From NCBI RefSeq assembly GCF_902705855.1, contig NZ_CACSIJ010000001.1:1-64000 (forward strand): a DNA stretch of 64,000 nucleotides, in the 5' to 3' direction. This document shows positions 36,330 through 46,900 of the stretch, piece after piece. The DNA is from Zhongshania aliphaticivorans (lineage in GTDB: Bacteria > Pseudomonadota > Gammaproteobacteria > Pseudomonadales > Spongiibacteraceae). The translations under genes and the position numbers were made by a program. Numbering within the stretch: the stretch's first letter is position 1; each line of letters begins with the position of its first letter. The notes beneath the pieces were generated by a model, which saw only the letters and a list, made by a program, of their open reading frames with translations, did no database searches and was not told where the DNA came from.

Positions 36330-37751
36330 TTAGGCGCCAATGCCTGCAGTAACTAGGGGCAATCGAATTGAGAAGCAAGTCGCAACGTCATCGGAAAATG
36401 CCTCGATGTAACCGCAATGCGCTTCAATAATCGATTTGGTAATAGCTAACCCTAAACCAGTTCCCTCACTAAGACGCTGACGCGAAGGATCAACGCGATA
36501 GAATCGATCAAATATTTTTGGTAGATGCTCTGCGGGGATCTCTAAACCGGGGTTTTCAACACTGAGTTCTACCCATGCATCATCTGTTTTCTTAAGTTTC
36601 ACGTTAATTGTTTGCCCGGCCGGTGTATATCGCAGTGCATTTGATAGCAGATTAGATATGGCGCGCCTCAACATAGCCCGATCGCCACTTAGCATGGGTG
36701 TGCTTCCGTCTAAAGCCAGAACAATCTGTTTCTCCTCTGCCAAAGCCTCAAAAAAGTCAAATAGCTCCCGCACTTCATGCCCTAGATCCAGTTGCTCCCA
36801 TACTGGCTTACGTAAGCCATGTTCGCTTTGAGCCAACCACAGCATGTCGTTGACCATTTTCGCTAAGCGTTCCTGCTCTTCTAAATTTGAGTATAGTAAC
36901 TCTTGGTATTCCTCCAAGCTTCTGGCCCGATTAAGCGCCACTTGAGTTTGGGTAATAGAATTTGTTAAGGGTGTGCGCAGTTCGTGGGCGATATCAGCAG
37001 AAAAGTGCGAAAGTCGAGTAAAGCTGTCTTCCAAACGACCGATCATGTAATTGAATGAGTCAACAAGCCCTCGCAGCTCACCCGGTACAATATTTGGGTC
37101 TATTCGCACATGCAGGCTATCGGCTTGGACATCGCGCATAGTGTCGCTTAAGCCGCGCAGCGGCGCATGCCCCTGATGTACGCCAAACCAAGCGGCCAAC
37201 AACGTGACGACGCCAGCTAAAGTCATAATAAGCCACAGGCTGCGCCTAAAATTATCGAGAAAGAGGATATGGAAGTTCATATCCATGGCCGCGACAATAC
37301 GATAATTACGTCCACTAATTAGAGTTTGGGTAATGGCACCTCGGTAAGCATTTCCCCCTGCGCCCCAGCTATGTAAATTAGCTGCTAAAATACGGGAGAC
37401 GGGCGTATAGAGAGTCACTGGCGTGAGCAGTTCGTCATCACTCGGCCCGTAGATGAGTTGTCCGTCTGGGCTCCAAACTTGGAAATATACGCCATGATGT
37501 CCTGAAACCGCGTGGGATAGCACTTCAGGTAGCCGCGGGATGTCGTCTGCGCCTGCCCGTAACGCCCGTTCCACGGCCTGAGTAATAACAATGAGCTCAT
37601 CGGCATCCTGCTCAGCAAAGTGACGTTTTACGGCTTGTTGAACAAGGTGTGCAGTCATCAGTAGGCTTAGGCCGATGGCAAGGGCAACGAAGACCATCAC
37701 TCTTGTTGTTAGCGATAACGGGCGACGCTTAACTCGACTAAGCCACTTCAT
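36330..37751 (-). CDS. copS: Heavy-metal sensor histidine kinase (CusS/CopS type)
   Basis: A 473-residue inner-membrane kinase. Two membrane spans (about 13-35 and 160-182) bracket a periplasmic sensor domain; a HAMP linker follows, then HisKA with the phospho-acceptor [15 protein letters not shown] and a HATPase domain with [22 protein letters not shown] and GTGLGLAI. The ATG at 37751 overlaps the regulator stop by 14 nt and is preferred to longer frames that run further into the regulator gene. It should sense periplasmic Cu(I)/Ag(I) and phosphorylate the adjacent regulator. The kinase and regulator genes are divergent from copA. Confidence 0.9.
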   Translation of the reverse strand: MKWLSRVKRRPLSLTTRVMVFVALAIGLSLLMTAHLVQQAVKRHFAEQDADELIVITQAVERALRAGADDIPRLPEVLSHAVSGHHGVYFQVWSPDGQLIYGPSDDELLTPVTLYTPVSRILAANLHSWGAGGNAYRGAITQTLISGRNYRIVAAMDMNFHILFLDNFRRSLWLIMTLAGVVTLLAAWFGVHQGHAPLRGLSDTMRDVQADSLHVRIDPNIVPGELRGLVDSFNYMIGRLEDSFTRLSHFSADIAHELRTPLTNSITQTQVALNRARSLEEYQELLYSNLEEQERLAKMVNDMLWLAQSEHGLRKPVWEQLDLGHEVRELFDFFEALAEEKQIVLALDGSTPMLSGDRAMLRRAISNLLSNALRYTPAGQTINVKLKKTDDAWVELSVENPGLEIPAEHLPKIFDRFYRVDPSRQRLSEGTGLGLAITKSIIEAHCGYIEAFSDDVATCFSIRLPLVTAGIGA

Positions 37752-38430
37752 TATCGTCTTCGATCTCCAGTTTGTAGCCCATGCCACGCACAGTGTGAAT
37801 CAACTTTGCTGGGAAATCGTCGTCGATTTTGGCACGCAGACGGCGAATCGCAACGTCAATAACGTTTGTATCGGAATCAAAATTCATATCCCAAACTTGG
37901 GAGGCTATCAGGGATCGTGGTAATACCTCGCCCTCTCTACGCGCTAAAAGCTCCAACAGGCAGAATTCCTTGTGGCTAAGACTAATTTTTTTACCTCCAC
38001 GGCTAGCGCGGCGGCGCGGAAGATCTAAGGTGAGGTCTGCAACAGTAATTTGATCTGAAAGCACAGGCGCTACACTTCTGCGCAGCAAGGTACGAACTCT
38101 AGCTAGTAGCTCAGCAAAGGCAAATGGCTTAACCAAATAATCATCTGCGCCAAGCTCAAGCCCTTTAACCCGGTCTTCTACGCTATCTCGGGCGGTAAGA
38201 AAAAGTACTGGAGTTTGCCGACCAGCTTCCCGAAGGGACTGCATAATTCGCCAGCCATCAACATCGGGTAACATGACATCTAACACCATCAGGTCAAAAA
38301 CTTCCGTCATTGCAAGATGGTGGCCATCGAGGCCGTTACGCGCCAGCGTGACCATAAATCCTGCCTCAGAAAGCCCCTGGCGCAAGTAATCGCCGGTCTT
38401 GAGTTCATCTTCCACTACCAATATCCGCAA
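37738..38430 (-). CDS. copR: OmpR-family copper response regulator (CopR/CusR type)
   Basis: A 230-residue regulator. The receiver domain has the acidic pair VEDELKT, phospho-acceptor Asp in [14 protein letters not shown] (about residue 51) and Lys in [11 protein letters not shown]-terminal winged helix ([30 protein letters not shown], then [12 protein letters not shown]) binds DNA. It is co-transcribed with the kinase gene and divergent from copA. It probably acts at the long palindrome 38502-38539 in the shared promoter region. Confidence 0.9.
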   Translation of the reverse strand: MRILVVEDELKTGDYLRQGLSEAGFMVTLARNGLDGHHLAMTEVFDLMVLDVMLPDVDGWRIMQSLREAGRQTPVLFLTARDSVEDRVKGLELGADDYLVKPFAFAELLARVRTLLRRSVAPVLSDQITVADLTLDLPRRRASRGGKKISLSHKEFCLLELLARREGEVLPRSLIASQVWDMNFDSDTNVIDVAIRRLRAKIDDDFPAKLIHTVRGMGYKLEIEDDNEVA

Positions 38431-38501
38431 AATTGCGTCGCTCCGTCGTTTGGCTTAAGTCAGTTTGATAAACATTATGGATGAGGCCTTCCAACACAAA
38501 G

Positions 38502-38539
38502 ATGACTTAAAGATTACAGATTTGTAATCTTTAAGTCAT
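38502..38539. promoter_or_regulatory. Palindromic CopR-type operator between copR and copA
   Basis: A perfect 17-bp inverted repeat: ATGACTTAAAGATTACA (38502-38518), spacer GATT, then TGTAATCTTTAAGTCAT (38523-38539). The core TTACA-N4-TGTAA resembles described cop boxes. It lies between the divergent copR and copA genes, the expected place for CopR binding. A hairpin in the copA leader RNA is a less likely alternative. Confidence 0.7.
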
Positions 38540-38605
38540 GCGAGTGACAGGTGTAGGTCTCTAGTATTACGAACACAAATCACTGAATGTATGAGGTAGT
38601 TGCCC

Positions 38606-40456
38606 GTGAGCCAATGGCTTCCCCAACAAAAAAGATCTTTGCAACCAAACCGCCGTCGCTTTGTGCAAGGCCTTGCGGCTGGCGGCGTACTGGCGGCAAC
38701 ACCCACTTGGTTACAGGCAGCAATGAGCAGCAAAGTGGCACAGGGGCAAACGCCTGTTCTAAGTGGGCGTGAAATCAATCTTGTTATAGCCGAAAGTCCC
38801 GTCAACTTTACCGGCGTGACACGTATGGCAACAACGATCAACGGTTCCATACCCGCTCCTTTGCGTCTGCGCGAAGGCGATGAAGTGACGATTCGCGTCA
38901 CCAATCACCTAGCAGTTGCCACCTCCATCCACTGGCATGGCATTCTTCTACCCTACCAAATGGATGGCGTGCCTGGCATCAGTTTCAAAGGCATAGCGCC
39001 GGGCGAGACCTTTACGTATCGATTTACCCTACAGCAAAGCGGTACCTACTGGTATCACAGCCATTCCGGTTTTCAAGAAATGACGGGGATGTATGGCGCA
39101 CTAATCATTGAGCCTAGAGCAGGCGAAAGACACCGTTCTGACCAGGATTATGTGGTGCAACTTTCAGATTGGACTGACGAAGATCCTATGCGCGCTTTCA
39201 GTAAATTGAAAATGCAGAGCGATGTCTACAATTTCAATCAGCCCACCTTCTTTGACTTTAGCGAAGATGTTTCAAAGGTCGGTTTACAGGGCGCACTGGA
39301 AAAGCGTCAGATGTGGAACCAGATGCGCATGAATCCCACCGACTTAAACGATCTATCGGCGGCCACGCTGACCTTCCTCATGAACGGTACAGCGCCTAAT
39401 GGTAATTGGACGGGACTGTTCCAAAGAGGGCAACGCATACGCCTGCGCTTTATTAATGCGGCAAGCAATAGCTTTTATGATGTGCGTATTCCCGGCTTAA
39501 AATTGACGGTCATTCAGGCCGACGGCCAAGATGTCGAACCGGTTTCCGTCGATGAATTTCGCTTTGGCCCCGGCGAAACCTACGATGTATTGGTTGAACC
39601 TGCAGACGATGCGTACACCATCTTTGCCCAGAGTATGGATCGCACCGGTTATACCCGAGGCACATTAGCATTGCAGCAAGGTCTATCTGCGCCAGTCCCT
39701 GCGCTTGATCCGGCAGAGTGGCTGACGATGTCAGATATGATGGGTGCAATGGGCAGCATGGCCGGCATGAATCATGATTCCATGAAAGGTATGGAAGGAA
39801 TGAATCATGGCTCGATGAAGGGCATGCAGGGAATGGGCAGCATGGACGGTATGAAGGGCATGGCAGGAATGAAGGGTATGGATCATTCCGCCATGAATCA
39901 CCAGCCAAAGAATCCTTTGGCCAAGCCCTCTAGCACTGTCAACCACGCCAGTAGTGAATACGGCGCGTCTGTCGATATGCGAGTGGATACACCGCGCACC
40001 AATCTTGATGATCCAGGTATCGGTTTACGTAACAACGGCCGACGAGTATTGACCCTAGCCGACCTGAAATCAATTAACGGGCTGCTGGATGATCGTCGCA
40101 CACCAACCAAGGAACTTGAACTACACCTCACTGGCAATATGGAGCGCTACAGCTGGTCATTCGACGGTTTGGAGTTTGGTAAAAGCACACCGGTGTCGTT
40201 GAAACACGGTGAGCGCGTTAGAGTTATTCTGCAAAATGACACCATGATGACGCATCCAATGCATTTACACGGCATGTGGAGTGAACTCGAAACCGACCAG
40301 GGAGAGTTGCGAGTTCGGCGCCACACCATTCCCGTTCAGCCATCGCAACGCATCAGCTTTTTAACAACCCCCAATGACCTTGGTCGCTGGGCGTGGCATT
40401 GCCACCTATTATTTCATATGGATGCGGGGATGTTCCGCGAAGTGGTGGTGTCATGA
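38606..40456 (+). CDS. copA: Periplasmic multicopper oxidase CopA
   Basis: A 616-residue oxidase of Cu(I), exported by the Tat route: RRRFVQGLAAGGVLAA lies near the N-terminus. The copper ligands are all present: SIHWHG, YWYHSHSGF, HPMHLHGMW and WHCHLLFHMDAGM, giving type 1, 2 and 3 sites. A Met/His-rich insertion (about 375-430, repeats such as GMNHDSMKGMEGMNHGSMKG) should bind extra Cu(I). GTG at 38606 is chosen because GAGG lies 9 nt upstream; a TTG two codons earlier is too close to it. It overlaps copB by 4 nt. It works with CopB in periplasmic copper detoxification under CopRS control. Confidence 0.93.
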   Translation: MSQWLPQQKRSLQPNRRRFVQGLAAGGVLAATPTWLQAAMSSKVAQGQTPVLSGREINLVIAESPVNFTGVTRMATTINGSIPAPLRLREGDEVTIRVTNHLAVATSIHWHGILLPYQMDGVPGISFKGIAPGETFTYRFTLQQSGTYWYHSHSGFQEMTGMYGALIIEPRAGERHRSDQDYVVQLSDWTDEDPMRAFSKLKMQSDVYNFNQPTFFDFSEDVSKVGLQGALEKRQMWNQMRMNPTDLNDLSAATLTFLMNGTAPNGNWTGLFQRGQRIRLRFINAASNSFYDVRIPGLKLTVIQADGQDVEPVSVDEFRFGPGETYDVLVEPADDAYTIFAQSMDRTGYTRGTLALQQGLSAPVPALDPAEWLTMSDMMGAMGSMAGMNHDSMKGMEGMNHGSMKGMQGMGSMDGMKGMAGMKGMDHSAMNHQPKNPLAKPSSTVNHASSEYGASVDMRVDTPRTNLDDPGIGLRNNGRRVLTLADLKSINGLLDDRRTPTKELELHLTGNMERYSWSFDGLEFGKSTPVSLKHGERVRVILQNDTMMTHPMHLHGMWSELETDQGELRVRRHTIPVQPSQRISFLTTPNDLGRWAWHCHLLFHMDAGMFREVVVS

Positions 40457-41292
40457 GCAATATGAAACATATCGTCGGCTTCGCGGTGATTAGCGCAGCG
40501 TTTAATGCCTCGACCTCATGGGCGCAAATGGATCATGGCGAAATGCAAATGCAAGGTGGTAGTGCACCAGATAACGCTCGCGATCCACATACCTATTCAG
40601 ATGGCTACACGCTTACAGACGGCCCATATGCCCAACAAGGCCCGAGGCAACTAAAGCTGGCTGATGAACATGCGTTCCTTTCTGTATTAGGCGACCGCCT
40701 TGAATACAGCGAGGATAGTGGCGATACGACCTTCGACCTTTTAGCTCGGTATGGTACTACTTACGATAGTCTCGTTGTAAAAGCTGAAGGTGATACTAAG
40801 GGTAGTCAATTGGAAGAAAGTCAGACAGATCTACTCTGGAGTCACGCTATCAGCGTCTTCTTTGATACTCAGCTGGGTGTGCGGCTGGATCAGTACAAAG
40901 AAGGTAGCGATCGCCAATGGCTCGCTGCGGGCATCCAAGGTTTAGCGCCGTATTGGTTTGAGCTAGACGCTACCGCTTATCTCGGTGACGATGGACGTAC
41001 GGCGCTTACCTTCGAAGCGGAATACGAGCTATTACTAACCCAAAAGTTAGTATTACAGCCTCGAGCCGAGCTTAACCTTTACGGTAAAGATGACCCGAGT
41101 AATGGCCTTGGCAGCGGTCTATCAGATCTATCTATAGGCTTGCGACTGCGCTATGAAATCAGCCGTCAATTCGCCCCCTATGTCGGCGTGGAGTGGTCGG
41201 ACGCATATGGCGGTACCGCTGATTATCGACAAGCTGCAGGACAGGACATTAACGATACGCAATTAGTAGCAGGCCTGCGGTTCTGGTTTTAA
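40453..41292 (+). CDS. copB: Copper resistance outer membrane protein CopB
   Basis: A 279-residue outer membrane beta-barrel. The signal peptide ends near TSWAQ (about residue 24), followed by a short Met/His segment (MDHGEMQMQGG) and a barrel of alternating strands ending with the aromatic residues LVAGLRFWF. The ATG at 40453 overlaps the copA stop (ATGA) and replaces a longer frame that would run into copA. The Met-rich N-terminus is shorter than in classic CopB. Confidence 0.9.
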   Translation: MSNMKHIVGFAVISAAFNASTSWAQMDHGEMQMQGGSAPDNARDPHTYSDGYTLTDGPYAQQGPRQLKLADEHAFLSVLGDRLEYSEDSGDTTFDLLARYGTTYDSLVVKAEGDTKGSQLEESQTDLLWSHAISVFFDTQLGVRLDQYKEGSDRQWLAAGIQGLAPYWFELDATAYLGDDGRTALTFEAEYELLLTQKLVLQPRAELNLYGKDDPSNGLGSGLSDLSIGLRLRYEISRQFAPYVGVEWSDAYGGTADYRQAAGQDINDTQLVAGLRFWF

Positions 41293-41343
41293 TTAAATTA
41301 TCGATTGCTCATATTCCCAACTCAAAGATTAAGGATTATTCCA

Positions 41344-41646
41344 ATGCGCTCAAAATTTATAACAATGTCAATTGCAATCTCTACGCTGGCTTTTACTTTA
41401 TCAGCCCAGGCTCATGATCCCAAAGAACACATGAAAAACGCAGAAAAGCCAGATTGCGCGGCCATGGAAAATATGGATCACAGCAAAATGGATATGAACG
41501 ACCCTGTTATGCAAGCCATGATGAAACAGTGCATGGGCGACATGGAAGGCATGGAAGGTATGAGTGGTAGTGAAGCGCCTCAAGGCGATAAACCGGCGCA
41601 ACACGGAAATGAAAGTAGCACGGAACAGACTGGCGATAATCACTGA
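41344..41646 (+). CDS. Small periplasmic Met/His-rich copper-binding protein
   Basis: A 100-residue protein from the ATG at 41344. The signal peptide ends at SAQAHD (about residue 23). The mature protein has Met/Asp/His clusters (MENMDHSKMDMNDPVMQAMMKQCMGDMEGMEGMSG) suited to Cu(I) binding, then a polar tail with GDKPAQHGNE. It follows copB by 51 bp in the same direction and is probably a periplasmic copper sponge or chaperone. No named family is recognised. Confidence 0.75.
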   Translation: MRSKFITMSIAISTLAFTLSAQAHDPKEHMKNAEKPDCAAMENMDHSKMDMNDPVMQAMMKQCMGDMEGMEGMSGSEAPQGDKPAQHGNESSTEQTGDNH

Positions 41647-41707
41647 TATAACTATTTCGAGTCACCCAGCAAGACTTCATTAACTCTTTAGACGATTTGG
41701 AAATATT

Positions 41708-42289
41708 ATGGCCGCAAACAAATTTCTACGCTGTGGTAAATGTTTGATGATTACCGCCGTTGTCGCGATGTTGGGCGGTCTAGCATTTCTTTACTCTGGT
41801 CTCTACCCGATGGGAGCTGATGTGCCGCACAATGGCCTAACATATTGGGGGCTCGAAACGATGCGGGAACGCTCCATTTCCCGAGCGGCAAGTACGATTG
41901 AGGTTCCCAATGATCTAGCCTCATCAGAGCGACTGCTAAAAGGTGCTGCTGACTACAATGCGATGTGCGCGAGCTGCCACCTGAAACCTGGTAAAAACCA
42001 AAGCGACTTTACTTTGGGCCTCTACCCTGCCCCACCCAATCTCGCACAGAAGGGTGATGATCATGGCCATGATGGCGGCCACGATGACAACACCTATGCT
42101 TTACAACGCCAATTCTGGATTATTAAACACGGTATCAAAGCATCGGGCATGCCATCGTGGGCACCTGGGCATGACGATGAACGAATATGGAATATGGTGT
42201 CATTTTTACAACGATTACCTGAACTAAGTACTAGACAGTACCAAGTTCTCACCGCACGTAGTGACAGTACTAAAGAGCGAGTGCATTGA
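41708..42289 (+). CDS. Membrane-anchored cytochrome c
   Basis: A 193-residue protein with one N-terminal membrane anchor (about 14-33) and a single haem c site CASCH (about 87-91). A likely Met axial ligand lies in GIKASGMPSWAPGH (about 148). An HDHGHDGGHDD-like His/Asp loop (near 118-126) could bind metal. GGAA lies about 7 nt before the ATG. Cytochromes of this type often end cop clusters, perhaps taking electrons from CopA-type oxidation; that link is inferred. It converges with the minus-strand czc operon. Confidence 0.8.
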   Translation: MAANKFLRCGKCLMITAVVAMLGGLAFLYSGLYPMGADVPHNGLTYWGLETMRERSISRAASTIEVPNDLASSERLLKGAADYNAMCASCHLKPGKNQSDFTLGLYPAPPNLAQKGDDHGHDGGHDDNTYALQRQFWIIKHGIKASGMPSWAPGHDDERIWNMVSFLQRLPELSTRQYQVLTARSDSTKERVH

Positions 42290-42315
42290 CTCATACCTGC
42301 ACCATCATTGTCGAT

Positions 42316-42663
42316 TCAAGAAATTACTATCATTATTGCGCGGTGTACAAAGTAACCCACAACCAGCAAAAGCAAACCCGATATATAACTTTGCCAAAAG
42401 CCAAGATGAAGCCGATCAGCCAGTAAAAACGGTAGGAAGAATAAATATGAAATCGGCACGCCAAAAAGAATACTTTTGGCAAAGGTGATGCTGGCCTGCG
42501 GGTCTTTGTGTTCTATGTACGAAAATAACAAAGCCAAAATAGAAACCAGTGGTAGCGCGACAATAAAGCCAGCCAACACCGGTTTCTTATCCGATAGCCA
42601 CGACGCATAACCAATAACCGCTGCTGCAAGAATCAGCTTAGCGGCAAATATATAGGCTGTCAT
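42316..42663 (-). CDS. DUF3147-like four-helix membrane protein
   Basis: A 115-residue integral membrane protein with four hydrophobic spans: MTAYIFAAKLILAAAVIGYA, PVLAGFIVALPLVSILALLF, ITFAKSILFGVPISYLFFL and SYISGLLLLVVGYFVHRAI. The pattern fits DUF3147 as I remember it. AGGTGAG lies just before the ATG. It is the last gene of the eight-gene operon that begins with the BlaI-type repressor; the function is unknown. Confidence 0.6.
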   Translation of the reverse strand: MTAYIFAAKLILAAAVIGYASWLSDKKPVLAGFIVALPLVSILALLFSYIEHKDPQASITFAKSILFGVPISYLFFLPFLLADRLHLGFWQSYISGLLLLVVGYFVHRAIMIVIS

Positions 42664-42673
42664 AAGCTCACCT

Positions 42674-43021
42674 TTAGTTCACACCTTCGAACTTACCGCT
42701 GATGTTCGCATCAAATACTTCGCCTTCGGCGGACATCAGGACATAAAGTGCCCGCTCATCGCTAGGGTTAACAACCTTTACGATAAAGTAGCCGGGCCCA
42801 CTCTGGTAAACCGACGCTGATTCAGCGTCTACTTTCGACCAACTCTCAGGAACCTTGCCAAAGCCAAGCTGAGGGTCGACGCCGGCAAAGCCTTGGGTGA
42901 TTTCCGTTGCTATCACTAAAGCCTTTTGTTCAGTAATTGGCGCATGGCCACCGCCATGCGCCAATAGATTTGAGCTTAAAAACAAACTTGCTAACAAACA
43001 TAAAGCAATTCGGAGTTTCAT
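42674..43021 (-). CDS. DUF6488-like small periplasmic protein
   Basis: A 115-residue protein with a signal peptide (to about NLLAHG, residue 22) and a His-rich mature N-terminus (HGGGHAP). The rest is a compact alpha/beta domain ending YFIVKVVNPSDERALYVLMSAEGEVFDANISG. It lies between hupE and the DUF3147-like gene with gaps of 14 and 10 bp. Proteins of this type recur beside czc and HupE genes, so a periplasmic metal-binding role is likely but unproven. Confidence 0.6.
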   Translation of the reverse strand: MKLRIALCLLASLFLSSNLLAHGGGHAPITEQKALVIATEITQGFAGVDPQLGFGKVPESWSKVDAESASVYQSGPGYFIVKVVNPSDERALYVLMSAEGEVFDANISGKFEGVN

Positions 43022-43035
43022 ATTTTCACCTTTCT

Positions 43036-43926
43036 TTAGTGGCTGTGATAAGCACCATCACCGTGCTCATGGGGTGCTTCGTTCTGCAGCGAAGGCTGAG
43101 GAGTAATCATACGCCGGGGATAGTGCTCCAGGATATTTGATTTCGCTTCCACAGCCATGTCTTCATGGATATGCGAGTGGTCATCGGTATTGATCGGGAA
43201 ATTATCGGCAAGCACTGTGTGCTGGTAGCCATGCAATTGATGCAGGAACAGCAAGCCACCAACGATGACCAATAATGTATTTGCCATTACATTAAAGCGC
43301 TTGAATGAGGCTGTTTTGCGCCACCCTGCCAGCAACAATAACATTGCGGTAAGCGCTGCGATTTGACCTAATTCGACACCGACATTGAAAGCCAGTATTT
43401 TCATCACGATACTGCCGTCCCCCATCGGCAATTCCTGCAACCGAGTCGACAGACCAAAACCGTGAATCAGGCCAAAGCCAAACACCATCCACATTAGATT
43501 AGGCGACGCTACGCCCAGATAACGTTTGAAGCCGTCGAGATTCTCGAAGCCCTTGTAGCAAACGGTGAGTGCAATCACCGCATCAATCAAAAAGTAATTT
43601 GCCTGTACTGAGTAAAGCGTGGCAAACACGAGCGTTATCGAGTGACCCAAGGTAAACGCCGTGATGAACTTTACAATATCGGCAAAGCGGCTGAGAAAGA
43701 AGATGACACCAAACAAGAAGAGTAAGTGGTCATAGCCGGTAAGCATATGGCCTGCACCCAACAATATATAGTCTGGCAAACCCGCTTCAATTGCGCGCTG
43801 CTTATCTGCCTCAGACATGCCATGGGCGAGCACATTTAAACTGCTGAACATCAATACCGCTACGGCAGTAATCAGCGCGTAAAAACGAGTTGTAAACACT
43901 ATTTTTTTAACTTTATGTTTTTTCAC
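43036..43926 (-). CDS. HupE/UreJ-family membrane protein
   Basis: A 296-residue protein with a signal peptide (…LNVLAHG) and about six to seven membrane spans. The hallmark is GAGHMLTGYDHLLFLFGVIFF, with His and Asp residues that bind metal, plus FTLGHSITL and GLIHGFG, as in HupE/UreJ nickel/cobalt permeases. The C-terminal tail is His-rich (DDHSHIHEDM and HEHGDGAYHSH). GTG at 43926 is chosen because AAAGGAG lies 6-7 nt upstream and it begins next to the czcA stop. It is co-transcribed with czcA. Import is the usual direction in this family, which is odd beside an efflux pump; it may act in sensing or in coordinated transport. Confidence 0.8.
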   Translation of the reverse strand: MKKHKVKKIVFTTRFYALITAVAVLMFSSLNVLAHGMSEADKQRAIEAGLPDYILLGAGHMLTGYDHLLFLFGVIFFLSRFADIVKFITAFTLGHSITLVFATLYSVQANYFLIDAVIALTVCYKGFENLDGFKRYLGVASPNLMWMVFGFGLIHGFGLSTRLQELPMGDGSIVMKILAFNVGVELGQIAALTAMLLLLAGWRKTASFKRFNVMANTLLVIVGGLLFLHQLHGYQHTVLADNFPINTDDHSHIHEDMAVEAKSNILEHYPRRMITPQPSLQNEAPHEHGDGAYHSH

Positions 43927-43927
43927 A

Positions 43928-46900
43928 TTATGCTCCTTTATCGGCGCGGTGCAGCATCCGGTACAAGGACGGCAGCACAAATAAGGTAAGCAGTGTTGAC
44001 GACAAAATACCGCCAATCACCACGGTAGCAAGGGGACGCTGTACTTCTGAGCCTATCCCCGTGTTTAAAGCCATGGGTACAAAGCCCAAGGACGCGACCA
44101 GCGCCGTGGTAATGACCGGCCTTAAGCGTGTCAGCGCGCCTTCGATAATCGCCGGCTCTAACCCCAGGCCATCGCGACGCAGCTCGCGAATAAATGACAC
44201 CATCACTAAGCCGTTCAGTATTGCGATACCGGACAAAGCAATAAACCCCACAGCCGCAGAGATGGAAAAGGGTATATCTCTGAATACCAGTGCCAAAATG
44301 CCACCGGTCAGTGCAAGCGGCACACCGCTAAATATAATCATCGCGTCTTTTAATGAGCCAAGAGCCAGTAATAAGAGACCGATAATCATGAGTAGTGTCA
44401 CAGGTACAACGACGGCCAGTCGCTGCGATGCGGATTGCAAAGTCTGATAGGTACCACCGTATTCCACCCAATAGCCTGCTGGCAGTGTTACTTGCGATTC
44501 GATCGTTGCCTTTACGTCGCTAACGAAGCTACCAAGATCGCGGCCACGAACGTTCGCCGTCACCACCACTCGGCGTTTACCATTCTCGCGGTTGACCTGG
44601 TTCAGCCCCGTCGTCAGCCCAATATCCACCAACTCTTTCAGCGGCACATAGCCTCCACCAGATATTTGAATGGGAAGTGAGCCCAACTGTTCAATATCAT
44701 TGCGTCGGTCTTCCGGCAGCCGCACAACAATCTCGGCGCGGCGATCACCCTCGTAGAAAAACCCCGCGCCCTGGCCGCCCATTGCCGTGGCAACTTGTTC
44801 TTGCAGGGTATTCAGCTCAACACCATATTGGCCTAGGGAAGACTGTTTAGGCTTAAGCGTCAACATGGATAAACCCGTGGTCTGCTCCATCTGGACATCG
44901 ACAATGTCATCCACTGCGCCGATGACATTTTGAATTTCTCCACCAAGTGTTTCGAGCTGTGATAAATCATCACCGAAGATTTTAATCGCTAGCTCGGCGC
45001 GCACGCCCGACAAGAGCTCGTTAAAGCGCATCTGGATCGGCTGAAGAAATTCATAGCGATTGCCCGGCACGGGTTCGACCAAAGCTGCGAGTTCTTCCAC
45101 AACTTGGTTCTTAGTCTTGCTCGGATCTGGCCACTGATCGCGCGGTTTTAGAATGATGAAGTTGTCTGCCACACTCGGGGGAACCGCATCAGTTGCGACA
45201 TCGGCGGTGCCGATCTTGGCAAATACGCGCTCTACTTCAGGCATGGTCTGGATAGTGGCTTCCAAGGTTTCCTGTAATGCCACCGCCTGACTTAGCGAGG
45301 TGCCCGGAATCCTGAGCGCGTGCATAGCGATATCGCCCTCATCAAGATTTGGCACAAACTCGCTGCCCAAACGACTTGCCAAGCCAGCACATACAACCAG
45401 TAATACCAGCGCAGCTACAACCACAGCGCCACGCATAGCGATGGCTTTGCGCAACAGTCGACCGTAAAGATCCTTTGTTGCATCAAATGCGCGATTCTCT
45501 TTTTCGACTACCGGCCCCTTAAACAGCATGGCAATTGCCGCTGGGACAAAGGTGATGGACAGTAGCATTGCGGCACTCAGGGCTATGACTACCGTCATGG
45601 CCATGGGGTGGAACATTTTGCCTTCTACACCAGTTAAGGAGAAGATCGGCAAATATACCGCCGTAATGATAAACACCCCAAACAGTGCGGGTCGTATCAC
45701 CTCTTTGGTGGCGCTATACACTACATCTAAGCGCTCATTCAACGACAAGGTCTGCTTGTCGCTGGCAAGGCCTAAACGGCGTAAACAGTTCTCCACAATG
45801 ATAATGGCGCCGTCTACGAGTAAACCGAAATCCAATGCACCCAAGCTCATTAAGTTAGCACTAACACCGCTACGTACCATGCCGGTAATGGTCATTAACA
45901 TCGCGACAGGAATAACCGCCGCCGTCAGTATCGCCGCGCGCACATTACCCAGTAGTAAGAACAGAATAACAATAACCAGCAAAGCACCTTCGAGCAGATT
46001 GGTCGTTACGGTCTTCAGGGTTTTATCCACGAGGCCGGTGCGGTCGTATACCGCCGTCGCGGTAATGCCTTCTGGCAGGCTCGACTTAATTTCTTCAAGT
46101 CGTTCACCCACAGCTTTGGCAACGGTACGGCTGTTTTCGCCAACGAGCATAAATACCGTGCTCATAACGACCTCGCGGCCATTCTGGGTGGCGGCACCGG
46201 TACGCAGCTCCTTGCCATCGCCCACGGTCGCCACATCAGCAACACGCAGAGGCTGACCATCCACCGTTTTAATGACGATCTTGCTAATATCGGCAAGCGT
46301 TTCGGCTTGTCCTGGAATACGTAGCAGCCATTGCGCGCCTTTTTGCTCAACAAAGCCTGCACCACGGTTTTGATTATTGTCGGCAACCGCATCGATCAGT
46401 TCTTGTTGAGAGACACCATAGGCGAGCATTTTTTCGGCTTGCAGGCCAATTAACACTTCCCGCTTGTAGCCGCCAATGGGGTTAACCTCAACCACACCGG
46501 GCACGCGCAATAGCTGGGGGCGAATAATCCAGTCGTGCGCTGAGCGTAAATCCGTTGGCGTAATTAGCTTGCCATCAGCATCAGTCGCACCGGGCTCAGC
46601 GTCCACGGTGAACATGAAAATTTCCCCCAGACCCGTCGCTATCGGCCCAAGTTCAGGCTCCAGCCCGATTGGCAATTTGGCCCGCACGTTGCCGAGCCGT
46701 TCGTTCACCAGCTGACGTGCGAAGTAAATATCGGTGTCATCGCCAAAGATGACCGTGACTTGGGAAAGCCCGTAGCGAGAAACAGATCGGGTGTACTGCA
46801 GCTCGGGCAGGCCTGCCATCGCGGTTTCTATGGCATAGGTGACGCGTTGCTCTACCTCCAGTGGCGTGTAGCCCGGTGCTTCAGTATTGATTATGACCTG

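Noticed and set aside
36145-36378. A 77-codon minus-strand frame after the sensor kinase gene
   Set aside because: It overlaps the kinase end, has no ribosome site and no recognisable domain.
39750-39900. Repeats in copA considered as a tandem DNA repeat or CRISPR-like array
   Set aside because: They are degenerate Met/His/Gly codon repeats in frame within CopA, with no regular spacers.
39510-39946. His-rich minus-strand frames under the Met-rich part of copA
   Set aside because: They are reverse translations of the ATG-rich repeat (CAT codons) and have no other support.
45528-46256. A 242-codon open frame on the plus strand antisense to czcA
   Set aside because: Low-complexity Ser/Thr/Lys/Arg composition typical of the reverse of membrane-span codons; the czcA frame is unambiguous.
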